Source: Methylobacterium organophilum
Lineage (GTDB): Bacteria > Pseudomonadota > Alphaproteobacteria > Rhizobiales > Beijerinckiaceae
Reading direction: 5' to 3'
NCBI RefSeq assembly: GCF_022179465.1
Contig: NZ_BPQV01000002.1
Span: 372,001-436,000, forward strand
Length of the DNA: 64,000 nucleotides
Shown piece after piece: positions 32,241-41,344 of this stretch. Position 1 is the stretch's first letter, and the number at the start of each line of letters is the position of its first letter. The notes beneath the pieces were generated by a model. That model made no database searches and was not told where the DNA came from. It worked only from the letters and a program-made list of their open reading frames with translations. The translations under genes and the position numbers were made by a program.

Positions 32241-34892
32241 TCACCCCCGCCGCGCCCGGTTGCAGAGCAGGTTGAGGATCAGCGCCGTCCAGCCGGTCTG
32301 GTGCGAGGCGCCGAGGCCCCGGCCGGTATCGCCGTCGAAGAACTCGTGGAACAGGAGCGGCTCCGTCCCGTCCGGGGCCGAGACCGGCGCCGGCGCGCTG
32401 CCGCGATAGGCGCGCCGGCCCTCGGCATCGCGGGTGAACAGGCCGATCAGCCGGTCCTCCAGGGCGTCGGCGATGGCGTTCAGGTTCAGGTGCTCCCCCG
32501 AGCCGGTCGGATACTCGACCAGGAAGTCGTCGCCGTAATAGGCGTGGAAGCGGCGCAGGGCCTCGATGATCAGGTAGTTCATCGGCATCCAGACCGGCCC
32601 GCGCCAGTTGGAATTGCCGCCGAACATGTTCGAGGTGGAATCGGCCGGGTCGTAGCGCACGGTGAAGGAGGCGCCGAGGGCGTTCAGGGAATAGGGCTCC
32701 GCCTGATGCGCCTTGGAGAGCGAGCGCACGCCGTGGGGGGAGAGGAACTCCGCCTCGTCGAGCATGCGCTTCAGGAGCGCCTTCATGCGGTGCCCGCGCA
32801 GGAGCGAGAGCAGCTTGCGGTCGCCGACGCCGCCCTCCGTCCAGCGGGAGACGAGGCGGGCAAGGTGGGGGCGGTTCTCCAGCACCCAGTTCAGGCGCCG
32901 GGCGAAATCCGGCAGCCGCTGCAGCATCGCCGGCTCGATCACCTCGACGGCGAAGAGCGGCACCAGCCCGACCATGGAGCGCACCCGCAGGGGCAGCATG
33001 CGCCCGTCGGGCATGTCGACCTCGTCGTAGTAGAACGCGTCCTCCTCGTCCCACAGGCCGAAGCCCTCGCCGCCCATGTCGGTCATGGCCTCGGCGATGA
33101 GCAGGAAGTGCTCGAAGAACTTCGAGGCGGTGCTCTCGTAGACGTCGTTGTGCTGGGCGAGCTCCAGGGCGATCCGCATCATGGTGAGGGCGTACATCGC
33201 CATCCAGGCGGTGCCGTCCGCCTGGTGCACCATGCCGAAGCCGGGGGGCGGCCGGGAGCGGTCGAACACCCCGACATTGTCGAGCCCGAGGAAGCCGCCC
33301 TGGAAGACGTTGCGGCCGCCCGCATCCTTCCGGTTCACCCACCAGGTGAAGTTGATGAGCAATTTGTGGAACACGCCCTCCAGGAAGGCGAGGTCGCCCC
33401 GCCCTCCGCGCCGGTCCCGGTCGATCTCGAAGACACGGAAGGTCGCCCAGGCATGGACCGGCGGGTTGGTGTCCCCGAACTCCCACTCATAGGCGGGCAA
33501 TTGCCCGTTCGGGTGCATGTACCATTCGCGGGTGAGCAGCAGCAGCTGGTTCTTGGCGAAGGTCGGGTCGAGCAGCGCCAGCGGGATGCAGTGGAAGGCG
33601 AGGTCCCAGGCCGCGAACCAGGGATATTCCCACTTGTCCGGCATGGAGAGCACGTCGTTGGCCGCGAAATGCGCCCAGGTGCGGTTGCGGCCCTCCCGCC
33701 GCTCCGAGGGCGGGCGCGGCATCAGCGGATCGCCCTGCAGCCAGAGGCGGACATCGTAGCGGTAGAGCTGCTTGGTCCAGATCAGGCCGGCGGCGGCCTG
33801 CCGGAAGATGGCGCGGGCATCCGCGTCCTCGATGCCGTCCTGAAGGGAATCGTAGAAGGCGTCGGTCTCGGCGACCCGCTGGCGCAGCAGGCAATCCTCG
33901 CGGTCGACGGGGCGCGGGCTCGCCCCGGCCCGCAACCGCAGGCGGATCGAGGCCTCCTCGCCGGGGCGGAGGCGCAGCACGTAGTGCAGACCGACCTTGG
34001 TGCCGGATTCCTCGCGGATCGCGTCCGCGTCGCCATCGACGATCGCCGCATGGAAGCCGTCCTTGAAGGGGCCGGGCGCGTCGGGCTGGCCGGCATAGCG
34101 GCGCAGGTTCGTCTCGTTCTCGCAGAACATCACCCGCGGCGCGCCCTCGAAGGTGAGGTCGTAGGGGCCGAGCCGGGGATGCTCGCAGGCGACGCTGCCG
34201 TCCGGGCGCAGCCGCATGATGGGATGCGGCTGCGTCCCGTTCGCCTGCCAGGACCAGGTGTTGCGGAACCAAGCCTGCGGGATCAGGTGGAGATCCGCCG
34301 TCTCGGGCCCGCGATTGACCGCCGTGACGCGCATGTGGATGTCCTCGACATCCCCCTTCGCGTACTCGACCGTCACGTCGAAGAAGCGGTTCTGCGCGAA
34401 GACGCCGGTATCCTCGATCTCGTATTCCGGCTGCTCGCGGCTGCGCTCCCGGCCCGCGCGCAGCAGGGCGTCGTAGGGATAGGCGGCCTGGGGGTAGCGG
34501 TAGAGGAACTTGAGGTAGGCGTGGCTCGGGACCGCGTCGAGGTAATGGTAGACCTCCTTCACGTCCTCGCCGTGGTTGCCCTCCTCGTTGGTCAGGCCGA
34601 ACAGGCGCTCCTTGAGGATGTGGTCGCGCCCGTTCCAGAGGGCCAGCGACAGGCAGAGGAAGCCCCGCTCGTCGCACAGGCCCGCGAGCCCGTCCTCCCC
34701 CCAGCGATAGGCGCGGGAGCGCGCATCGTCATGGGTGAGGAAGCGCCAGGCATTGCCGTCGCGGCTGTAATCCTCGCGCACCGTGCCCCACTGGCGCTCG
34801 CTCAGGTAGGGACCCCAGAGGGACCAGGGGCGCTCGCCACGGGTCTGCTCGGCGATGCGGCGGCGCTCCGCCCAGGTCTCGATCATCTCCAT
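32241..34892 (-). CDS. MGH1/GH63-like glycosidase
   Basis: This 883-residue cytoplasmic protein has no signal peptide. It has an (alpha/alpha)6-barrel-type C-terminal half with blocks typical of the mannosylglycerate-hydrolase/GH63 group: [63 protein letters not shown] and [11 protein letters not shown] at the end. The N-terminal beta-sandwich includes [18 protein letters not shown]. These enzymes act on alpha-glucosides or compatible-solute glycosides. The start at 34892 gives the usual [15 protein letters not shown]-terminus. It appears to form an operon with the GH26-like gene. The physiological substrate is unknown. Confidence 0.85.
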   Translation of the reverse strand: MEMIETWAERRRIAEQTRGERPWSLWGPYLSERQWGTVREDYSRDGNAWRFLTHDDARSRAYRWGEDGLAGLCDERGFLCLSLALWNGRDHILKERLFGLTNEEGNHGEDVKEVYHYLDAVPSHAYLKFLYRYPQAAYPYDALLRAGRERSREQPEYEIEDTGVFAQNRFFDVTVEYAKGDVEDIHMRVTAVNRGPETADLHLIPQAWFRNTWSWQANGTQPHPIMRLRPDGSVACEHPRLGPYDLTFEGAPRVMFCENETNLRRYAGQPDAPGPFKDGFHAAIVDGDADAIREESGTKVGLHYVLRLRPGEEASIRLRLRAGASPRPVDREDCLLRQRVAETDAFYDSLQDGIEDADARAIFRQAAAGLIWTKQLYRYDVRLWLQGDPLMPRPPSERREGRNRTWAHFAANDVLSMPDKWEYPWFAAWDLAFHCIPLALLDPTFAKNQLLLLTREWYMHPNGQLPAYEWEFGDTNPPVHAWATFRVFEIDRDRRGGRGDLAFLEGVFHKLLINFTWWVNRKDAGGRNVFQGGFLGLDNVGVFDRSRPPPGFGMVHQADGTAWMAMYALTMMRIALELAQHNDVYESTASKFFEHFLLIAEAMTDMGGEGFGLWDEEDAFYYDEVDMPDGRMLPLRVRSMVGLVPLFAVEVIEPAMLQRLPDFARRLNWVLENRPHLARLVSRWTEGGVGDRKLLSLLRGHRMKALLKRMLDEAEFLSPHGVRSLSKAHQAEPYSLNALGASFTVRYDPADSTSNMFGGNSNWRGPVWMPMNYLIIEALRRFHAYYGDDFLVEYPTGSGEHLNLNAIADALEDRLIGLFTRDAEGRRAYRGSAPAPVSAPDGTEPLLFHEFFDGDTGRGLGASHQTGWTALILNLLCNRARRG

Positions 34893-35226
34893 GCCGATGG
34901 CCCTCAGGCGCGCCGGAGGCCGCGGGCCGGCGCGGCGTCGCGGTGCGCGCGGGAACGGGCACGAACATGTCTCGATAAGGGCTGGGACAACGAACGAAGG
35001 CGCATCGAACTCGGCAGGCGATCGGCTTGGAGCGCCTAACATGCATCATCAGCGCCAGCTCCGGGCTGCGCTGGGCGTCGGGCTGATTTCAACCGCATGC
35101 AGGCGGCCGATGCGGCAGCGCGGCAACGCTCACCCCACCGTGTTCGGGCCGTTAAGAAAGCGGTTACCATGCAGGCCTAGCGCGTGATTCAGAACAGGCG
35201 CCATTCCGGCGCCGCAAGTACGCGCC
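34893..35226. other. 334-bp divergent region upstream of the glycosidase and YgjV-like genes
   Basis: No coding gene is supported. It should hold promoters for both divergent genes; AT-richer sequence near 35150-35168 (GTTAAGAAAGCGGTTACC) is the best candidate region. No clear hairpin or repeat was found. Confidence 0.3.
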
Positions 35227-35793
35227 ATGATTGTTTTCGAGACGGCCCTCCCTACGCTGACATCGGTCACGGCGCAGATCGATATCTTCGGAAGTCTCGG
35301 ACTGTGTTGCGGCTCCGGCGCGGGCCTGATGCCCCGGCGCAGCTGGATTCTTCGGATGTCGGCGCTGTGCAGTGCCTGTTTCGCGCTGCATTTCCTGCGT
35401 CTCGGCGCGCTGACCGGCACCGCCATGTGCAGCATCTCGGTGATGCAGAGCCTGCTCTCGGCGCAGTTCGTGCGCGACGGGCGCCGTCCGGACTGGCTGG
35501 GGCCGCTCTTCGCCCTGAGCTTTCTCGTGGTGATGGCGCTGACCGCCGCGACCTGGGCCGGCTGGCCCTCGGCCTGCGCGGGGATCGGGGCGCTGCTCGC
35601 CACCACCGGCCGGCTCCAGACCCGGACCGCCGCGATGCGCCGCTTCTTCCTGGCGAGCTCGACCTGCTGGGCCGGGCACAACCTGCTCGTCGGCTCGCCC
35701 TTCGGGCTGACCTGCGATCTCCTGACCCTCTCCGGCCTCGCCCTGCACCGCGAGCGGGCCGTCCCGCTGGCGCCGCAGTTGAAGGCGGCCTGA
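35227..35793 (+). CDS. YgjV-like small membrane protein
   Basis: This 188-residue protein is predicted to span the inner membrane five to six times, with short loops. The order of helices and the segments IFGSLGLCCG, SALCSACFALHFLRLG and CWAGHNLLVGSPFG resemble the YgjV family of uncharacterised inner-membrane proteins. It stands alone on the plus strand inside an otherwise minus-strand glycan cluster. No catalytic motif is seen. The family placement is by pattern only. Confidence 0.62.
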   Translation: MIVFETALPTLTSVTAQIDIFGSLGLCCGSGAGLMPRRSWILRMSALCSACFALHFLRLGALTGTAMCSISVMQSLLSAQFVRDGRRPDWLGPLFALSFLVVMALTAATWAGWPSACAGIGALLATTGRLQTRTAAMRRFFLASSTCWAGHNLLVGSPFGLTCDLLTLSGLALHRERAVPLAPQLKAA

Positions 35794-36073
35794 GCGCACG
35801 CGCGGCCGGAGCGGACCACGCGCCCGGGAGCGCCACGTCGCGCCCAAGCCCATGGGCGGTGATGCGTGTCGTATCGGATCGAGGCTCATGCCGGCCCGAT
35901 CCTGTCTGCTGAAGGGTCCGGCCGGGTGACGGGCGGCGCCCCCGGTGTCCCTGTGGATCGCCGCGGCGGCGAAACGTGGCCACGTGCTCCCGAACACAGC
36001 CAAGCCGGGGCGATCCGGTGTCAATCACGACAGACGCCAACAAGACGTCGCACCGACATCAGGAGATCTTCCC

Positions 36074-36325
36074 ATGACCCACCGTGACATGACCGCGATG
36101 ACCACCGATCAGACCATCGGCGCCCAGCCCGTTCTTCTTTCCGACGACGCTCTCGATCAGGTCCATGGCGGCGCCCGCTCGGCGTTCGGAGACCTCGACC
36201 GCATGTTCAACGACATCAAGCGCGGCATCGGCAACGGCGCGACCTATGTGGACTACCACCACGAGAGCAAGACGGTCGGCGGCAACACGACGACGGTCAC
36301 GCAGAGCCGCTTCCGCCGCCGGTAA
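36074..36325 (+). CDS. Double-glycine-leader peptide, candidate secreted or modified peptide
   Basis: This 83-residue peptide has an AGGAGA ribosome binding site eight bases before the ATG. Residues 22-33 read LSDDALDQVHGG, which fits the consensus of double-glycine leaders (LS-x2-x-L-x-x-V-x-GG) recognised by C39-peptidase ABC exporters. Cleavage after Gly33 would release a 50-residue basic product (ARSAFGDLDRMFNDIKRG to FRRR) with no cysteine and a tail of polar residues. No C39 transporter, immunity or modification gene lies in the window. A terminator follows, so it is a single-gene transcript. It could be a bacteriocin-like peptide, a signalling peptide, or an unrelated protein with a chance match. 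Confidence 0.68.
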   Translation: MTHRDMTAMTTDQTIGAQPVLLSDDALDQVHGGARSAFGDLDRMFNDIKRGIGNGATYVDYHHESKTVGGNTTTVTQSRFRRR

Positions 36326-36355
36326 GCCAAAGCCGTCCCAAGCCCTGCCATGTCG

Positions 36356-36390
36356 GCCCGCCCGGTTCGCCGCGGCGGGCTCGTTCGTTT
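36356..36390 (+). terminator. Terminator after the double-glycine peptide gene
   Basis: GCCCGCC (36356-36362) pairs with GGCGGGC (36374-36380), followed by TCGTTCGTTT. The T tract is interrupted. Confidence 0.55.
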
Positions 36391-36510
36391 CTGGCGGATC
36401 GCTGTCCCGGTCCGGCGGCACGGTCCGCTCGACCAAGCGGCCCTTCGTCACCGCCTCCGATGATCGCCTCGCCCCGGTGAGGCGCCGGGCTGCAGGGCAG
36501 CCCGGCTCCC

Positions 36511-38838
36511 TCATTTCAGCAGCGAGATCTGCACGTCGCCGACGCGGCGGGTCACCGCGACGGTGACGTCGTCGTCGTGCCGGTGCAGGCGCAGGTCGGC
36601 GCGGGACTCGCCGAGCTTCAGATTGAACAGGTGCACCGCCTCCAGGAAGGGCGGCAGGATCGGGTCGCGGAAGCGGATCCGGTTGCGCTCATGGTCGAGT
36701 TCGAGGCCGAGGCAGGCGGCCAGGAAGGCGAAGGGTGCCGCCGCCGCCCAGGCCTGGGGCGAGCAGGCCACGGGGTAGTTCACCGGCCCGCGCTGGCGCC
36801 GGCGCATGAAGCCGCAGAACAGTTCCGGGAGCCGCTTCTGGTCGTAGTAGAGGCTGGTGTCGAACATGCCCTGGAACACCCGGGCCGCCTCCGCCTTCAG
36901 GCCGTAGCGGGCGAGGCCGAGGGCGCAGATCGCGTTGTCGTGCGGCCAGATCGAGCCGTTGTGGTAGGACATCGGATTGTAGCGCGCCTCGCCCTTGGCG
37001 ATGGTGCGGATGCCCCAGCCGTTGAAGCCGTCGTTGCAGAGGAGCTGCGCGGCCACCTTCGGTGCCCGCTCCGGCAGGGCGATGTCCGTGAACAGGGCAT
37101 GGCCGGCATTGGAGGAGCGCACGGCGCATTGCCGCTTCTCGCCGTCGAGGGCGAGGGCGTAGGTGCCGATCTCCTCGCACCAGAAGGCGGCGTCGAACTT
37201 CTCGCGCAGGGTGTTGGCGGCGGCGGAGAGCCGGTTCGAGAGCTCGTCCTTGCCGAGCAGGCTCGCCAGTCGGGCCGCGCCGCGCTTGGCCGCGTAGACG
37301 TAGCCCTGCACCTCGCACAGGGCGATCGGCCCCTTGGCCATGGCGCCGTCGGCGTGGAAGATCGAATCGTGGCTGTCCTTCCAGCCCTGGTTGGCGAGCC
37401 CCTTCTCGGTCTCGCGGGCATATTCCACGAAGCCGTCGCCGTCCCGGTCGCCGTAGGTGTCGATCCAGTCCAGCGCCAGCTCGATCGCCGGCCAGATCGC
37501 CTCGATCGTGCCCCGGTCGCCGGTGATCGCGTAATACTGCGCGGCCAGCATCACGAAGAGCGGCGTGGCGTCGATGGTGCCGTAATAGTGGCGGAAGGGC
37601 ACCTCGCCGAGCATCGCCATCTCGCCGCGCCGGGTCTCGTGCAGGACCTTGCCGGGCTGGGCGTCGGCCTCCGGATCGACGGTCTTGGCCTGGGTCGCGG
37701 CGAGGAAGCGCAGGACGCCCTTGCCGAAATTCGGATCGATCCAGAGGGCCATCATCGCGGTGATGATGCCGTCGCGGCCGAACACCGTGGAGTACCAGGG
37801 GATGCCGGCGAAGGGGTAGACGCCCTCCTGGGTGCGGGTCGCCAGCATGTAGAGATCGGCGGTGGCCCGGCAGAGGCCCTCGTTGAACTGGTCGTTCGAG
37901 GAGATGATCGTGGTGATGCCCGCGGTCAGGGCCCGCTGGTCGCGGCGGTTGTCGCGATAGGCGCGGGCGAAGATGCGGCCCTCGGTGATGTGCCGGGCCG
38001 GCCGGTCGGCCAAGCTGCCCGCGGCCCGGGACAGGGCGGCGGCGGCCTCCTCGCCGGCCTTCACCGGGCCGGGGGCCGAGGTGTAGGCGCGGTGCGCGTC
38101 GAAGGCGACGCGCAGGAAGAGCGAGCTGTGGGCGCCGGGCGCCAGCGTCACCTCGAACTCCGCCACGCCGGGCTCGAGCTTCACGGGCTTGGGGCCGAAA
38201 TGCACGGAGGTGGTGCGCACGATCTCATCGAGGCCCGCATAGCGGAACTGCACCTCGGTCTCGCTCGCCACCAGCACGGAGCGCTTGCCGCGATGGGTGC
38301 GGTCGGTGCCGCGCACCTCGAACAGGTCGCGGAAATCGGCGTCGAAGGTCACGCCGATGCGCAGGCGCCGGGTGCGGGTGTCGTAGTTGCGCAGGCCGAT
38401 GCGGTCGTAGCAGGCGCCGCGATATAGGAACTTGGTGCGCTCGATCGCGATCAGCTCGCGGGGGATCGAGGTCTCGTCATGGGCGTCGAGGCGGATGTCC
38501 GGCGTGGTCAGGTCGACGCTCAGCGCGCCGTTGTCGTCCTGCATCGCCGAGGACAGCATCATCGGGCGCTGATCCTCGATGGTCAGCGCCAGGCGCGAGA
38601 GGTAGCGCGTGTCCTGGAAATACAGGCCCTCGGCGCCGGGCACCCAGCCGATATCGCCGTAGGCGTCGAGGACGGCGAAGGCCTCGCCGTATTTCAGCGA
38701 GCGCAGGGGCCGGTCGGTCAGCGAGGTCGTGGCCTCGATGTGGTATTGCGGCAGCGCCTCGTCGGCATCGACGAACCCCGCCGACCCTGCCGCCTCGCGC
38801 GCGTGCTTGGGACCCTGTGCCGCCGTGCCTGCCGCCAT
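36511..38838 (-). CDS. Glycogen-debranching-type glycosidase (GDE_N_bis + amylo-alpha-1,6-glucosidase-like)
   Basis: The protein has 775 residues. The N-terminal GDE_N_bis domain (about 40-230, with KYGEAFAVLDAYGDIGW and GLYFQDTRYLSRLAL) precedes an (alpha/alpha)6 barrel containing PWYSTVFGRDGIITAMMAL, HETRRGEMAMLGEVPF, GWKDSHDSIFHADG and NGSIWPHDNAICALGL. This is the widespread bacterial amylo-alpha-1,6-glucosidase-like family, which acts on alpha-glucans or small alpha-glucosides. The start at 38838 follows AGGAGAGG with good spacing; earlier Met codons lack this. It lies downstream of the GT4 gene on the same strand, a pairing common in alphaproteobacteria. The exact substrate is unknown. 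Confidence 0.87.
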   Translation of the reverse strand: MAAGTAAQGPKHAREAAGSAGFVDADEALPQYHIEATTSLTDRPLRSLKYGEAFAVLDAYGDIGWVPGAEGLYFQDTRYLSRLALTIEDQRPMMLSSAMQDDNGALSVDLTTPDIRLDAHDETSIPRELIAIERTKFLYRGACYDRIGLRNYDTRTRRLRIGVTFDADFRDLFEVRGTDRTHRGKRSVLVASETEVQFRYAGLDEIVRTTSVHFGPKPVKLEPGVAEFEVTLAPGAHSSLFLRVAFDAHRAYTSAPGPVKAGEEAAAALSRAAGSLADRPARHITEGRIFARAYRDNRRDQRALTAGITTIISSNDQFNEGLCRATADLYMLATRTQEGVYPFAGIPWYSTVFGRDGIITAMMALWIDPNFGKGVLRFLAATQAKTVDPEADAQPGKVLHETRRGEMAMLGEVPFRHYYGTIDATPLFVMLAAQYYAITGDRGTIEAIWPAIELALDWIDTYGDRDGDGFVEYARETEKGLANQGWKDSHDSIFHADGAMAKGPIALCEVQGYVYAAKRGAARLASLLGKDELSNRLSAAANTLREKFDAAFWCEEIGTYALALDGEKRQCAVRSSNAGHALFTDIALPERAPKVAAQLLCNDGFNGWGIRTIAKGEARYNPMSYHNGSIWPHDNAICALGLARYGLKAEAARVFQGMFDTSLYYDQKRLPELFCGFMRRRQRGPVNYPVACSPQAWAAAAPFAFLAACLGLELDHERNRIRFRDPILPPFLEAVHLFNLKLGESRADLRLHRHDDDVTVAVTRRVGDVQISLLK

Positions 38839-38931
38839 GTGCCGCCTCTCCTGCGAATTCGGGGTCATGCCTCGCCAAGGCCGCTCGCGCGGGCGCCGCG
38901 CCTCCCGGAAGGCGGCCACGCGCAGCCTTGC

Positions 38932-38971
38932 AAAGACAAGGCCGCCGGTCGCTGACTGCGAGCCGGCGGCC
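38932..38971 (-). terminator. Possible terminator after the GT4 gene
   Basis: GGCCGCCGG (38940-38948) and CCGGCGGCC (38963-38971) form a stem, extended by TCGC/GCGA pairing in the loop. On the minus strand it is followed by TTGTCTTT. It would separate the GT4 gene from the debranching-enzyme gene. Confidence 0.5.
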
Positions 38972-39058
38972 CTGTTTCGAACCGACAGTTAGGCGATGTT
39001 GCGGCGAGGGCGAGGGGCTCCCGCCGCCTTTCTCGAAGGTTCTTCGCGGGGCGCGGCC

Positions 39059-40189
39059 TCAGGCCGGCATCGCGGCGACGTTGATCGCGGGGCGGGAGCC
39101 GTTGGCCTCGCCGTAATGGGGGGTGAAGGCGGCCGCGGTCGGCAGCTTGATCACGTTGCTCGCCCCCGAGAGCAGCTGCTCGTAGGCCGCGAGATACTTC
39201 GAAGCCATCACCTCCGCCGTGAAGCGGCCCTCGAAGTGGCCGCGTACGCCGGCACGGGGCAAGTCCTTGATCTTGCGGCAGGCCTCCACGGCCTCATCCA
39301 GCGTGTCGACAATAAACCCACTAACCCCATCCTTGATCACTTCCGGCACCGAGCCGTTGCGGAAGGCGATGACAGGAGTTCCGGCGGACATGGCTTCGAT
39401 CATTACCAGACCGAAGGGCTCCGGCCAGTCGATCGGGAAGGCGAGAGCCAGGGCGTTACCGAGGAAGTCCTTCTTCTGCTCCTCGTTGATCTCGCCGATA
39501 TACTCGATCAGCGGGTGGTGGATCATCGGCTCGATGACCTCGTCCCAGTAATCCTGGTCGGCCTTGTCGACCTTGGCGGCGATCTTCAGCGGAATGCCCG
39601 AGCGCTTGGCCATCTCGATGGCGCGGTCGGGGCGCTTCTCCGGGGAGATGCGGCCGAGGAAGGCGAGATAGCCGCCCTTGGATTCCGGATAGTAGGGGCA
39701 GTTCTCCTTGGGCAGGCCGTGATGGATCGTGGCCAGCCAGTTGGAGTTCTCCGGCATCGGCTCGCGCTGGTTGTCGGAGATCGAGACAAGCGGCATGCCC
39801 GTGAAGGTCCGGTAGACCGGCATGAAGTCCGGCACGTCCAGGCGACCATGCATGGTCGTGAGGCACTTGTGGTACAGGTCCTCGAACATCGGGTACTGCA
39901 GGAGATCGATGTGGAAGTGGATCACGTCGAACTCATGCGCCCGGCGATGAACGTGGTGCAGCATGGCGAGGTGGCCGGCGGTGTGGTCCCGGTAGCCGAG
40001 AAGGCGCAGGCCTTCCGGATGGCAGGCCGCGAGCTTGGCCGAAGTCTGGGAATCGCCACTGGCGAACAGGGTCACGTCATGACCCTGACGGACGAGTTCT
40101 TCGGTGAGCCAGGACACGACACGCTCGGTGCCGCCATAGAACTTGGGGGGAACAGCTTCCGCTAGCGGAGCGACCTGAGCGATGCGCAC
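39059..40189 (-). CDS. Glycosyltransferase family 4 protein
   Basis: This 376-residue cytoplasmic enzyme has a GTG start (40189) after AGGAG. It has two Rossmann-like domains: the acceptor-side block PPKFYGGTERVVSWLTEELVRQGHDVTLFASGDS and the donor side with YLAFLGRISPEKRPDRAIEMA. The retaining-GT E-x7-E motif appears as EPFGLVMIEAMSAGTPVIAF. It transfers a sugar from a nucleotide-sugar donor, probably with retention. Together with the neighbouring debranching-type and MGH1-like glycosidases it suggests synthesis and turnover of an alpha-linked glucan or glucoside. Donor and acceptor are unknown. Confidence 0.88.
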   Translation of the reverse strand: MRIAQVAPLAEAVPPKFYGGTERVVSWLTEELVRQGHDVTLFASGDSQTSAKLAACHPEGLRLLGYRDHTAGHLAMLHHVHRRAHEFDVIHFHIDLLQYPMFEDLYHKCLTTMHGRLDVPDFMPVYRTFTGMPLVSISDNQREPMPENSNWLATIHHGLPKENCPYYPESKGGYLAFLGRISPEKRPDRAIEMAKRSGIPLKIAAKVDKADQDYWDEVIEPMIHHPLIEYIGEINEEQKKDFLGNALALAFPIDWPEPFGLVMIEAMSAGTPVIAFRNGSVPEVIKDGVSGFIVDTLDEAVEACRKIKDLPRAGVRGHFEGRFTAEVMASKYLAAYEQLLSGASNVIKLPTAAAFTPHYGEANGSRPAINVAAMPA

Positions 40190-40544
40190 GAAAACGTCTC
40201 CTGTGACGAACGAAGTGTTGCGCAGGGTTTTACCGACACGGCCTGAGCGGGACATGAACGAAACCCGCAGCCGAGGTTTATGGTTCCGCTTCCCCCCTTG
40301 CCGCCAGGGCGGCCACGCCTAGACACCCGCAATCCTCAGGCCAGGACGGCGCGTCCGAGCAGGCCGCGCTTGCGACGCGCGTGCACCGCAAGCATTGAAA
40401 CCTGGGAAAGCATCTGCCATAAGCCGCTCCGCGTCGAACCGCCCGGCCGATAGGGCTGCCGTGGCGGTTCTCGTTGCTCCAGCAGCATTCACGCGCAAGG
40501 CCCCGGCTCTCCGGCCGGGACGCCGTTGCGTTCAGGAGAGCCAA
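40190..40544. other. 355-bp divergent region upstream of rpmI
   Basis: No coding gene is supported. It must hold the promoter of rpmI-rplT and a leader of unknown length. infC, usually just upstream of rpmI, is absent from this position. I see no clear terminator or attenuator. Confidence 0.3.
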
Positions 40545-40748
40545 ATGCCCAAGCTGAAGACCAAGTCGGGCGCCAAGAAGCGCTTCAAGATCACCGGCAC
40601 CGGCAAGGTGATGTATGCCCAGGCCGGCAAGCGCCATGGCATGATCAAGCGGACCACGAAGCAGATCCGCAACCTGCGCGGCACCACGACCCTGTTCGAG
40701 GGCGATGCCGCCAACGTGAAGAAGTACTTCCTGCCGAACCAGCGGTAA
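40545..40748 (+). CDS. rpmI: 50S ribosomal protein L35
   Basis: This 67-residue, strongly basic protein begins [18 protein letters not shown] and contains the conserved [20 protein letters not shown] block of L35. The ribosome binding site is AGGAGA. It is 50 bp upstream of rplT and surely co-transcribed with it. The usual first gene of this operon, infC, is not here; the preceding gene is a divergent glycosyltransferase. Confidence 0.97.
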   Translation: MPKLKTKSGAKKRFKITGTGKVMYAQAGKRHGMIKRTTKQIRNLRGTTTLFEGDAANVKKYFLPNQR

Positions 40749-40798
40749 GCCTTCACGCAAACGCCGAATCTGTTTTCTAGAATTCCAGGAGATCTCCC

Positions 40799-41164
40799 AT
40801 GGCCCGCGTCAAGCGTGGCGTGACCAGTCACGCGAAGCACAAGAAGGTTCTGAAGGCCGCCAAGGGCTATTACGGCCGCCGCAAGAATACGATCCGCATC
40901 GCCAAGCAGGCGGTGGAGAAGGGTCTCCAGTACGCCTACCGCGACCGGAAGAACAAGAAGCGCACCTTCCGCGCCCTCTGGATCCAGCGCCTCAACGCCG
41001 CCGTGCGCGAGCATGGCCTGACCTATTCCCGCTTCATCGACGCCCTGTCGAAGTCGGGCATTCAGGTGGACCGCAAGGCGCTCTCCGAGCTCGCCATCCA
41101 CGAGCCGGCCGCGTTCGCCGCCGTCGTCGAGAAGGCCAAGGCCGCGCTCCCGAAGGCTGCCTGA
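40799..41164 (+). CDS. rplT: 50S ribosomal protein L20
   Basis: The 121-residue protein has the standard L20 start [30 protein letters not shown] and the conserved segments [21 protein letters not shown] and [17 protein letters not shown]. It binds 23S rRNA early in 50S assembly and in many bacteria represses its own operon. The ribosome binding site is AGGAGA. A strong terminator follows at 41203-41241, so pheS and pheT may depend on read-through or their own promoter. Confidence 0.97.
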   Translation: MARVKRGVTSHAKHKKVLKAAKGYYGRRKNTIRIAKQAVEKGLQYAYRDRKNKKRTFRALWIQRLNAAVREHGLTYSRFIDALSKSGIQVDRKALSELAIHEPAAFAAVVEKAKAALPKAA

Positions 41165-41202
41165 TCCGGATTCCGCCCGGACGGGCGGAGCCGACGTTTT
41201 CC

Positions 41203-41241
41203 AGAAAGGCGCGGCGCGGACAGCGCCGCGCCTTTCTCTTT
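41203..41241 (+). terminator. Terminator after rplT
   Basis: AGAAAGGCGCGGCGC (41203-41217) and GCGCCGCGCCTTTCT (41223-41237) form a perfect 15-bp stem around GGACA, followed by CTCTTTT. Confidence 0.85.
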
Positions 41242-41344
41242 TCCGGCCACACCGCGCGGCCGGGCCCTCCCGTCGCGACGCCGCCCTTGCAGGATGGCGC
41301 GCGACGCGCAAAAGCACCCGCGACGATCTCGAAGGACAGCGGTG

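Noticed and set aside
31296-35039. Very long plus-strand open frame (over 1200 codons) opposite the GH26-like and MGH1-like genes
   Set aside because: The minus strand has complete catalytic motifs and normal lengths. The plus-strand translation is low-complexity (Arg, Gly, Val, Glu) without domains.
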